NCBI GenBank assembly: GCA_900553165.1
Contig: USCN01000121.1
Location: forward strand, 1 to 5,000
Length of the DNA: 5,000 nt
Direction of reading: 5' to 3'
From: an uncultured Collinsella sp.
Lineage (GTDB): Bacteria > Actinomycetota > Coriobacteriia > Coriobacteriales > Coriobacteriaceae
The notes under the pieces are model-generated. The model saw nothing but the letters and a program-made list of their open reading frames with translations, did not search any database and had not been told where the DNA came from. How positions within the stretch are numbered: the first letter of the stretch is position 1; each line of letters begins with the position of its first letter. Made by a program: the position numbers and the translations under genes. Positions 1 to 5,000 of this stretch are shown piece after piece.

Positions 1-1616
1 TGCTCGGCAACCTGTCCATCTTGCGTGCGCTCAACCCCATCCGCGGCATCATGTTCCTGTTCTCGCCCATCAACCACTCGGGCATTATGGTGCTCGGCTT
101 TGTCTTTCTGTCGACGACCGGCGCCGAGGCCCTCTACTCGGACATGGGCCACGTTGGCAAGGCAAACATCTATGCATCCTGGCCGTTTGTTAAGGCGGCC
201 CTTATCCTCAACTACCTGGGTCAGGGCGCTTGGCTGCTCGCCAATAACTCCAACCCCCAGATGCTCGCGATGGATATCGTCAACCCGTTCTACATGATGC
301 TTCCCGAGCCCCTGCGCCCCTTTGCCATCGTGCTTTCGGCCGTAGCGGCCATCATCGCCTCGCAGGCGCTCATCACCGGCTCGTTCTCGCTGGTATCCGA
401 GGCAACCCGTCTCAATCTCATGCCGCACCTGCGCATCCACTACCCCAGCGACACCAAGGGCCAGCTCTATATTCCGCTCGTCAACAACATCATGTGGGTC
501 GGCTGCATCTTCATCGTGCTGCTGTTCCAGAACTCCGAGCGCATGGAGAGCGCCTACGGCCTCGCCATCACCGTGACCATGCTCATGACCACGACGCTTT
601 TGACGAGCTATATCGCCGGCATCCTCAAGCACAAACTGGGTGCCTGCGTCTTCGCACTGCTCTTTGGCGCCATTGAGCTGTGCTTCTTTGCCTCGTGCCT
701 CACCATGTTCTTTGACGGCGGCTATGTCATGATCTTCTTGGCCGCGCTGCTGTTTGGCCTTATGTACGTGTGGCGCCGCGGCACCGCCATCGAGCGCACG
801 CAGACCATCCTGCTGCCCGTCTCCAAGTACATTGACCAGCTCGACCGCCTGCGCAACGACGAGACCTATCCCGTGCTTGCCGACAACCTGGTGTTCCTCA
901 CCAACAGCCCCGACCCGCTCACGCTCGACCGCGATGTGCTCTATTCCATCTTGGATAAGCATCCCAAGCGCGCCAAGGCATACTGGTTCATCAACGTGTA
1001 CGTTACCGATGAGCCCTATACGCACGAGTATTCCGTCGAGACCTTTGGCACGGACTTCCTGTTCCGCGTGCGCCTGGACCTGGGCTTTAAGGTCAACCAG
1101 CGCATCAATGCCTACCTGCGCCAGATCGTTGGCGACCTGATGGCATCGGGTGAGCTGCCGCCGCAGCATCACACCTACTCCATCTACGAGACACGCGGCA
1201 ACGTGGGCGACTTCCGTTTTTGCATGCTGCGCAAGATGCTCGCCCCCGAAACGGACATCAACCGCAACGACCACCGCGTGATGGCCATCAAGTACGCCGT
1301 CCGCCGCGCCTGCGGAAGCCCGGCACGCTGGTACGGTCTAGAGAACTCGGCCATCATCATCGAGTACGTGCCCCTCTTTGCCCGCATGCGCCCGGCAGTC
1401 AAACTCGTGCGCACCCAGGTGCCGCTCGAAGTTCAGATCGAGGAAGCCGAGGAAATGGAAGTCGACATCTTCTCGGACGACTTGGTCAACGGCAACGAGG
1501 CTGGTAGAAACATGAACGTCGATCCCACCGAGCTGCTCGAGAGCGTCGCCGATACGCCCGAACAGCAACAGCTCGACGGCCTCGAGAGCGAACAACTCAA
1601 CGACGTCAACTTCTAG
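1..1616 (+). CDS. kup: KUP-family potassium uptake transporter, 3' part (start lies before the window)
   Basis: This is the C-terminal part of a KUP/HAK/KT potassium transporter, an integral membrane protein that imports K+, usually with H+ symport. The frame is open from the window edge (first full codon at position 3) to TAG at 1614-1616, giving 537 visible residues. Compared with the roughly 620-residue E. coli Kup, about 200 N-terminal residues are missing, so the in-frame TTG at 21 is not the real start. Family hallmarks are the TGAEALYSDMGH motif (nt 117-152), followed by LNYLGQGA and ASQALITGSFSL, the latter two counterparts of E. coli NYFGQGALL and ASQAVISGVFSL. About seven hydrophobic segments run to roughly nt 780. 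A cytosolic domain of around 280 residues follows. After QVPLEV, where E. coli Kup ends, there are 60 more residues (nt 1434-1613) with 18 D/E and one Arg. The gene converges on the bile salt hydrolase gene. Family assignment is secure; transport specificity is inferred. Confidence 0.95.
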   Translation, partial: LGNLSILRALNPIRGIMFLFSPINHSGIMVLGFVFLSTTGAEALYSDMGHVGKANIYASWPFVKAALILNYLGQGAWLLANNSNPQMLAMDIVNPFYMMLPEPLRPFAIVLSAVAAIIASQALITGSFSLVSEATRLNLMPHLRIHYPSDTKGQLYIPLVNNIMWVGCIFIVLLFQNSERMESAYGLAITVTMLMTTTLLTSYIAGILKHKLGACVFALLFGAIELCFFASCLTMFFDGGYVMIFLAALLFGLMYVWRRGTAIERTQTILLPVSKYIDQLDRLRNDETYPVLADNLVFLTNSPDPLTLDRDVLYSILDKHPKRAKAYWFINVYVTDEPYTHEYSVETFGTDFLFRVRLDLGFKVNQRINAYLRQIVGDLMASGELPPQHHTYSIYETRGNVGDFRFCMLRKMLAPETDINRNDHRVMAIKYAVRRACGSPARWYGLENSAIIIEYVPLFARMRPAVKLVRTQVPLEVQIEEAEEMEVDIFSDDLVNGNEAGRNMNVDPTELLESVADTPEQQQLDGLESEQLNDVNF

Positions 1617-1636
1617 TGACGTCACAAATCAACGAC

Positions 1637-1680
1637 AGCGGCCCTGCACCTCACGAGAGACGCAGGGCCGCTTTGCATTG
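1637..1680 (+). terminator. Hairpin terminator between convergent genes
   Basis: A perfect 11-bp stem pairs AGCGGCCCTGC (1637-1647) with GCAGGGCCGCT (1662-1672) around a 14-nt loop. It begins 20 bases after the kup stop codon. The following bases are TTGCATTG, a poor U-tract, so termination may be inefficient or Rho-assisted. On the minus strand the hairpin is followed by a T-containing but not T-rich stretch, so it may also end the hydrolase transcript that stops at 1696. Direction is assigned to the plus strand because of the short T run after the stem. Confidence 0.75.
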
Positions 1681-1695
1681 CAGTAAAGCTAGCGG

Positions 1696-2661
1696 CTACG
1701 AACGGCGTGGCTCGGGAACCACGAGCCTATCGGAGCTCGCGCCCTCGGCATCCATCAGGCTCACGTAGCGAATCGACGGATCCCCATACATCGCGTAGTA
1801 ATAATTGCCCGTGCGCGCGCTAAAGCATCCGGTGTAGATAGTCTTCTCGAACTTGCCATCGCCCATCCTGGACGCTCCCTCGATCATCACCACGCCCTCG
1901 AGCGAGCGGAACATGCGAACGACGTTTTCGGTCTCGCTCTCCTTTTGTGGGTAATTGGCATTGAGGTACGCCGCCTTTACAAAACGGCTCGGCGAATAGC
2001 AATCGCCCGGAATGCCGCGCATGCCGGCACCGGCTCCATAGGGCTTAAGCTCGGCGCCACGCCATGTCGCCGTCTGCGGAAAATCGCTTGTGGCGGTGAT
2101 ATAGGTGCGGAGGTTTTCCATGTGCCACGGGAAGGTGGGCTGATTGGCGAGGGTGTCGACCGGATCGCCGTATACATGCAGGCCGTCAGCCATCATCTCG
2201 ACCACGATGCTACGCTGGCTGTCGCCGATAATCCAATGGAGCAGCGACACGCCCAGCCCCTCTCCGGCAGATTTGGCGACAATCACCGTATCGCGCAGCG
2301 CAGCCTCGACCTCATCGACCGTCGAGAACGTCGCTGCCACCCACAGGGGAAACTCATAGGCCGCGATATTGGTCTTGCCGTCGACAGGGTCCTCGGCATA
2401 CTCGGCATAACCCGGGAAATTGAGACCCGCCACGGCAAGGCCTGCATCGTTGCCGCAATCGAAGAACATAGGGTAGTTCTTGTAATCGATGCACATACCG
2501 ATCACCGCGTGTGCCGCTGTCGCGTCGTCGATAAACGAATACGGAATGTGAAACCCGCGCGGCATCACGCGAACCTGTTGGCCGTAGTCAAAGCTCCAGT
2601 CGAGATTGCGGCCCAGATACATGTGGCCAGAATTATCGGTAAATCGAATACTCGTACACAT
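1696..2661 (-). CDS. bsh: Choloylglycine hydrolase / bile salt hydrolase (Ntn-hydrolase)
   Basis: This enzyme of the choloylglycine hydrolase family is predicted to cleave the amide bond of glycine- or taurine-conjugated bile acids in the cytoplasm; no signal peptide is visible. The start is ATG at 2661, with AGGAGG (2671-2666) four bases upstream. It gives MCTSIRF, so removing Met exposes Cys2 as the N-terminal nucleophile. The protein has 321 residues, normal for the family. Other active-site positions are present: Arg18 and Asp21 (GRNLDW), Asn81 (GLNFPGY), Asn173 (LANQPTF) and Arg226 (GDCYSPSRFV). Asn at position 81/82 favours bile salt hydrolase over penicillin V acylase, which usually has Tyr there. 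It lies downstream of the deformylase-like gene in the same direction but behind that gene's terminator, and converges with kup. Glycine versus taurine preference cannot be read reliably from the sequence. Stop is TAG at 1698-1696. Confidence 0.93.
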   Translation of the reverse strand: MCTSIRFTDNSGHMYLGRNLDWSFDYGQQVRVMPRGFHIPYSFIDDATAAHAVIGMCIDYKNYPMFFDCGNDAGLAVAGLNFPGYAEYAEDPVDGKTNIAAYEFPLWVAATFSTVDEVEAALRDTVIVAKSAGEGLGVSLLHWIIGDSQRSIVVEMMADGLHVYGDPVDTLANQPTFPWHMENLRTYITATSDFPQTATWRGAELKPYGAGAGMRGIPGDCYSPSRFVKAAYLNANYPQKESETENVVRMFRSLEGVVMIEGASRMGDGKFEKTIYTGCFSARTGNYYYAMYGDPSIRYVSLMDAEGASSDRLVVPEPRRS

Positions 2662-2719
2662 AGCGCCTCCTAGCTTTACGTTCTTGCTAATTTCATTGTC
2701 TCCAAACAAAAAGGCGCTA
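2661..2719 (-). promoter_or_regulatory. Hydrolase leader: ribosome binding site inside a possible long-range hairpin
   Basis: The Shine-Dalgarno AGGAGG (2671-2666) fixes the hydrolase start at 2661. On the minus strand the leader contains TAGCGCC (2719-2713) and, about 45 bases later, its exact reverse complement GGCGCTA (2667-2661). The second arm covers the last two bases of the Shine-Dalgarno, the spacer and the first base of the start codon. A transcript covering both arms could hide the ribosome binding site. I found no convincing sigma70-type promoter here. The repeat is seen directly; regulation is inference. Confidence 0.4.
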
Positions 2720-2760
2720 AACACAAAAGCCCGGACATGACAACAATGTCATGCCCGGGC
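2719..2760 (-). terminator. Rho-independent terminator of the deformylase-like gene
   Basis: A 14-bp stem pairs 2760-2747 with 2742-2729 around a 4-nt loop (TTGT in the minus-strand sense), followed on the minus strand by TTTTGTGTTT (2728-2719). It lies 32 bases after the stop codon at 2793. The single imperfect pair (2754 with 2735) is a G-U wobble in minus-strand RNA but an A-C mismatch in plus-strand RNA. Together with the T-tract, this assigns the terminator to the minus strand. Confidence 0.9.
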
Positions 2761-2792
2761 CAAAAGAGACGAAGTGCGGTGCTTTGGTCCCC

Positions 2793-3212
2793 TTAGACCA
2801 ACTTTCCAAGACAGTGGTCAATCATGTGTTGAATCATCTGCGCCTCGAAGCCCACAAAGTCCTGCTTGCGCTCGCGCATCTTGCCGTCGACGATCACGTC
2901 ATAAGCGACCTTGCACTTGATATAGCGCGTGGACTTGGTGACCTCCTCGTGCGTCAGGCAGCTCTCCTCCATCTTGCTGGCACCCAGGCCAAACACCAGA
3001 CGGGGGTTGTAGAGCACGTGGGGCTCGCCGGCGTCGTCCAGGTAGACGCAGACCTTCTTGGTAACGCCAATCTGGTTAGCGGCAAGGCAGCCGGCATCGT
3101 CGAGCGACTTGATGGTATCGATCAGGTCCTGTGCCACCGACTCGTCCTCGACGGTCGCAACCTCGCAACGCTGGGACAGAATAGCCTCGTCGTGGCAGAG
3201 CTCTTTAATCAT
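2793..3212 (-). CDS. def: Peptide deformylase-like protein with altered HExxH motif
   Basis: This is a small (139-residue) cytosolic member of the peptide deformylase family, whose normal role is removing the N-formyl group from new proteins. I place the start at ATG 3212 because GGAGG (3222-3218) sits five bases upstream. The in-frame ATG four codons earlier (3224) has no Shine-Dalgarno. All three family motifs are recognisable but altered. Motif 1 reads AGCLAANQIG (Gln47 matches the oxyanion-hole Gln). Motif 2 reads ESCLT instead of EGCLS, keeping the metal-ligand Cys85. Motif 3 reads QHMIDH, keeping metal ligands His129 and His133 but with Met130 in place of the catalytic Glu. The codon is ATG, at least two changes from GAA/GAG. 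The protein may bind metal yet be weak or inactive as a deformylase. It resembles the short clostridial/actinobacterial deformylases of about 135-140 residues. No methionyl-tRNA formyltransferase gene is adjacent. Family membership is firm; activity is uncertain. Confidence 0.85.
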   Translation of the reverse strand: MIKELCHDEAILSQRCEVATVEDESVAQDLIDTIKSLDDAGCLAANQIGVTKKVCVYLDDAGEPHVLYNPRLVFGLGASKMEESCLTHEEVTKSTRYIKCKVAYDVIVDGKMRERKQDFVGFEAQMIQHMIDHCLGKLV

Positions 3213-3245
3213 ACGTTCCTCCATAGGGGTCGTTGTAACTGCTTA

Positions 3246-3276
3246 AGTATACGGTACCCACACATTTTCATGCGAA
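3246..3276 (-). promoter_or_regulatory. Candidate promoter of the deformylase-like gene
   Basis: On the minus strand, TATACT (3251-3246) matches five of six bases of the -10 consensus and would start transcription roughly 25-30 bases before the ATG at 3212. The best upstream hexamer is TTCGCA (3276-3271) with a 19-base spacer, which is a weak -35. The call therefore rests mainly on the -10 element and its position. Confidence 0.45.
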
Positions 3277-3302
3277 AAATACCGTCTGTCTGCTACAAAG
3301 CG

Positions 3303-3329
3303 CCGAACATCAACATGCGAGGAACATCA
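3303..3329 (+). promoter_or_regulatory. Possible PurR-box-like operator upstream of the purine permease
   Basis: CCGAACAT at 3303-3310 matches the core of the PurBox (CCGAAC followed by A/T bases) described for the Gram-positive PurR regulators of Bacillus and Lactococcus. GAACATCA occurs at 3305-3312 and again at 3322-3329, a 17-base period, and a third AACAT lies at 3312-3316. The second copy overlaps the likely -35 region of the permease promoter. The repeats are seen directly. A purine-responsive regulator is inference, and whether this organism has a PurR of that type is unknown. Confidence 0.3.
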
Positions 3330-3350
3330 GCCTTTCAAAGGCGATATAGT
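3321..3350 (+). promoter_or_regulatory. Candidate promoter of the purine permease gene
   Basis: TATAGT (3345-3350) matches five of six -10 consensus bases. GGAACA (3321-3326), with an 18-base spacer, is a poor -35 that matches only the ACA half. Transcription would begin near 3357, leaving a leader of about 50 bases before the ATG at 3406. The weak -35 would fit a regulated promoter. Confidence 0.45.
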
Positions 3351-3405
3351 AGTTGAGTTCGTGTCAATCGGCCTAAACTCGGGGCCGAGCAAGGAAAGGG
3401 TATGC

Positions 3406-4716
3406 ATGGACGAACTATTTCACGTCAGCGAGCGCAAGTCCACAATCGGGACCGAACTCCGCGCTGGACTGACAACATTCCTGGCGATGGCCTACATCAT
3501 CGCCGTCAACCCCGCGGTGCTCTCGGGCGCTGGCATCGATGCGGGAGCGCTCGCTTGCGCCACCTGCCTGGGCGCCGGCATCATGACCATCTGCATGGGC
3601 ATCTTCGCCAACCGCCCGCTCGCCTGCGCGTCGGGCTTAGGCGTCAACGCGATGATCGCTGGAATCACCACCACCGTCTGCGGCGGTGACTGGCACGTGG
3701 CCATGAGCGTCATCTTCCTCGAGGGTATCGTCATCTTGCTGCTCGTGCTTTGTGGCCTGCGCGAGGCCATCATGGACGCCATCCCGGTTGTCCTGCGTCA
3801 CGCCATCTCGGTGGGTCTGGGCCTGTTCATCGCCATGATTGGCCTGTGCGATGCCGGCATTATCACCGCTGGCGCCGGTACACTCGTCGGTCTGGGCGAC
3901 ATCACCTCCCCCACCTTCATCGTCGGCATCATCTCCATCCTGGTGACAGTCGCCCTCGCCTGCCGCAACGTCCCCGGCTCGCTGCTCATCGGCATCGTCG
4001 TCGCCGTCATCGCCGGTATCCCCCTAGGTGTGACCCATGCTCCGACCGGTATCATCGCCCCGCTCGACTTCTCGAGCATCGGTGGCCCCATCGCCGACGC
4101 CGGCGGCGTGCCCGCCATCGTCAAGGTCCTTACCGACCCCGCGCTCCTCGTCATCTCGTTCTCGCTGCTCATGAGTGACTTCTTCGACACCATGGGCACC
4201 GCGATGGCCGTGGCCAAGCAGGGCGAGTTCCTCACCGACGACGGCAACGTCGAGAATATCAAGGAGATCCTGATCGTCGACTCCGCCGCCGCTGCTGTGG
4301 GCGGTTTCATGGGTGTCTCCTCCATCACCACCTTCGTCGAGTCCACTTCCGGCGCCGCCGACGGTGGCCGCACGGGCCTCACCTCCGTCACCACCGGCGT
4401 GCTGTTCATTCTCGCCGCGTTCTTCTCCCCCATCGTCACCATCGTTTCCAGCGCCGCCACCTGCGGTGCTCTGGTCTACGTCGGCTACCTCATGATGAGC
4501 GAGGCCTCCGAGATCGACTGGTCCGACGTGTCGCAGGGTTTCCCGGCGTTCATGATTGTCGCCGGCGTGCCCTTCACCTACTCCATCTCTGCCGGCATTG
4601 GCCTAGGCTTTATCGCCTACGTGATCGTCGCGCTCTTTAAGGGCGAGGCCTCCAAGATCAAGCCGCTCATGTGGATCGCAGCTCTCGCCTTCCTCGTCTA
4701 CTTCTTCGTAGCGTAA
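3406..4716 (+). CDS. NCS2/AzgA-type purine permease (adenine/hypoxanthine/guanine uptake)
   Basis: This membrane transporter of the nucleobase-cation symporter-2 superfamily, AzgA-like branch, is predicted to import purine bases with protons for salvage. I chose ATG 3406: an AAGGAAAGGG ribosome binding site (3391-3400) lies five bases upstream, and the protein then begins MDELFHVSERKSTIGTELRA, the usual start of this family. A GTG at 3361 would add 15 residues without support. The protein has 436 residues, normal length, and is hydrophobic throughout with an expected 12-14 membrane segments. Family motifs in order are TTFLAMAYIIAVNP (residues 23-36), GLGVNA (77-82), DFFDTMGT (258-265) and VESTSGAADGGRTGL (311-325). 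The last two carry the conserved substrate-site region, including Asp258 and Glu312. It resembles PbuG, PurP and GhxP; which base it prefers cannot be told. It is divergent from the deformylase-like gene and stands alone, ending with TAA at 4714-4716 before a strong terminator. Confidence 0.93.
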   Translation: MDELFHVSERKSTIGTELRAGLTTFLAMAYIIAVNPAVLSGAGIDAGALACATCLGAGIMTICMGIFANRPLACASGLGVNAMIAGITTTVCGGDWHVAMSVIFLEGIVILLLVLCGLREAIMDAIPVVLRHAISVGLGLFIAMIGLCDAGIITAGAGTLVGLGDITSPTFIVGIISILVTVALACRNVPGSLLIGIVVAVIAGIPLGVTHAPTGIIAPLDFSSIGGPIADAGGVPAIVKVLTDPALLVISFSLLMSDFFDTMGTAMAVAKQGEFLTDDGNVENIKEILIVDSAAAAVGGFMGVSSITTFVESTSGAADGGRTGLTSVTTGVLFILAAFFSPIVTIVSSAATCGALVYVGYLMMSEASEIDWSDVSQGFPAFMIVAGVPFTYSISAGIGLGFIAYVIVALFKGEASKIKPLMWIAALAFLVYFFVA

Positions 4717-4743
4717 CGGCATAGTCTGCTAAAACAGAACACC

Positions 4744-4784
4744 AAAGCGCGGAGTCGCATCGAGCGGCTCCGCGCTTTTCTTTT
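4744..4784 (+). terminator. Strong Rho-independent terminator after the purine permease
   Basis: GCGCGGAGTCGC (4747-4758) pairs with 4764-4775 as a 12-bp stem with one G-U pair and a 5-base loop, ATCGA. It is followed by TTTTCTTTT (4776-4784) and preceded by AAA that can extend the stem into the T-run. It begins 30 bases after the stop codon. This is a textbook terminator and isolates the permease from the next gene. Confidence 0.95.
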
Positions 4785-4828
4785 AAAGCCAGGCAACGCA
4801 CAGACGCGCGATGTTTTGCTTCCCAAGT

Positions 4829-4850
4829 TTTGGACATTTTGCCCTCCAAA
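4829..4850. repeat. Short inverted repeat TTTGGA...TCCAAA in the intergenic region
   Basis: TTTGGA (4829-4834) and TCCAAA (4845-4850) form 6-bp arms around a 10-base spacer, AT-richer than the flanking DNA. It lies 75-95 bases before the start of the last gene, where an operator could sit. No clear promoter was found around it. It could be a regulator site, a weak hairpin or chance. Confidence 0.25.
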
Positions 4851-4924
4851 CGGCACTACCGCCGGCTACATCCTGCAGATATGCTGGGCTTAATCGCATA
4901 GGCCCTATGAGGATGGGAGTAACC

Positions 4925-5000
4925 ATGGCCGCCTTGTTCACGACCCCCAATCGCAATGACAAAACCTCTGGAGCCCATTTTGTCGAGCCCGACGTGTGCC
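4925..5000 (+). CDS. Unrecognised gene, 5' end only (runs off the window)
   Basis: The frame beginning with ATG 4925 is open to the window end, giving 25 complete codons (MAALFTTPNRND, then KTSGAHFVEPDVC). A GGGAG ribosome binding site (4915-4919) is five bases upstream, which makes this the best start. In-frame ATGs at 4907 and 4913 have poorer signals. The visible residues are mainly polar, with no signal peptide or membrane segment, and match no family I recognise. The strong terminator at 4744-4784 implies its own promoter somewhere in 4785-4910, but I saw no convincing -35/-10 pair there. Coding status rests on the ribosome binding site, the open frame and the spacing. Confidence 0.6.
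   Translation, partial: MAALFTTPNRNDKTSGAHFVEPDVC

Noticed and set aside
21..1616. TTG at 21 as the start of the KUP gene
   Set aside because: The same frame is open to the window edge and the upstream residues (LGNLSI) continue the KUP alignment; the protein is truncated by the window, not short.
1602..1624. GACGTCA repeated at 1602 and 1618, the second within the palindrome TGACGTCA (1617-1624)
   Set aside because: One copy is in coding sequence, the other directly after the stop between convergent genes, where an operator is unlikely; such a short repeat is readily explained by chance.
1945..2673. 242-codon open frame on the plus strand
   Set aside because: It is antisense to the bile salt hydrolase, whose active-site motifs and ribosome binding site are clear; its translation resembles no family and its frame is a GC-rich shadow.
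2662..2724. 21-residue N-terminal extension of the bile salt hydrolase from GTG 2724
   Set aside because: The GTG lies in a terminator T-tract and the extension would prevent exposure of Cys as the N-terminal nucleophile; AGGAGG points to 2661.
2751..3356. 201-codon open frame on the plus strand
   Set aside because: It starts inside the minus-strand terminator hairpin, runs antisense to the deformylase-like gene and crosses the promoter region; no ribosome binding site or family signal.
3361..3405. 15-residue extension of the permease from GTG 3361
   Set aside because: It would start about four bases after the predicted transcription start, lacks a ribosome binding site and is not family-like.
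3351..3405. Purine riboswitch in the permease leader
   Set aside because: The leader is only about 50 bases and shows no three-way-junction aptamer or terminator/antiterminator pair.
3798..4460. 220-codon open frame on the minus strand
   Set aside because: Antisense to the purine permease, with a low-complexity Met/Pro/Thr/Ala-rich translation typical of a shadow of high-GC coding DNA.

Overview
The window looks like ordinary chromosomal DNA from a high-GC anaerobic gut actinobacterium. Coriobacteriia, and Collinsella in particular, is my best guess. It rests on the strong C/G third-position preference, a bile salt hydrolase-type gene, and the style of the deformylase-like and purine permease proteins. 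The genus is inference from memory of such proteins and no search was run.

Layout. (1) Positions 1-1616, plus strand: the C-terminal part of a KUP-family potassium transporter whose start lies before the window. It ends with an unusually acidic 60-residue tail and is followed by a GC-rich hairpin at 1637-1672. (2) Positions 1696-2661, minus strand: a complete choloylglycine hydrolase/bile salt hydrolase with every expected active-site residue, convergent with kup. (3) Positions 2793-3212, minus strand: a small peptide deformylase-like protein, separated from the hydrolase by a terminator at 2719-2760. Its HExxH motif reads H-M-I-D-H, so the catalytic glutamate is replaced by methionine. (4) Positions 3213-3405: a divergent promoter region holding a TATACT -10 candidate (minus), a TATAGT -10 candidate (plus) and a CCGAACAT element that resembles a PurR box. 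(5) Positions 3406-4716, plus strand: a complete NCS2/AzgA-type purine permease ending in a very strong terminator at 4744-4784. (6) Positions 4717-4924: intergenic. (7) Positions 4925-5000, plus strand: the first 25 codons of an unrecognised gene that runs off the window.

The genes do not form one pathway. Each looks like its own transcription unit: potassium uptake, bile acid deconjugation, a possible N-terminal processing or derived deformylase function, and purine salvage uptake. The possible exception is leaky read-through from the deformylase-like gene into the hydrolase. I see no mobile element, CRISPR array, RNA gene or new multi-gene system. The points most worth a second look are the degenerate deformylase active site, a possible RBS-sequestering inverted repeat in front of the hydrolase, and the PurR-box-like motif upstream of the permease.
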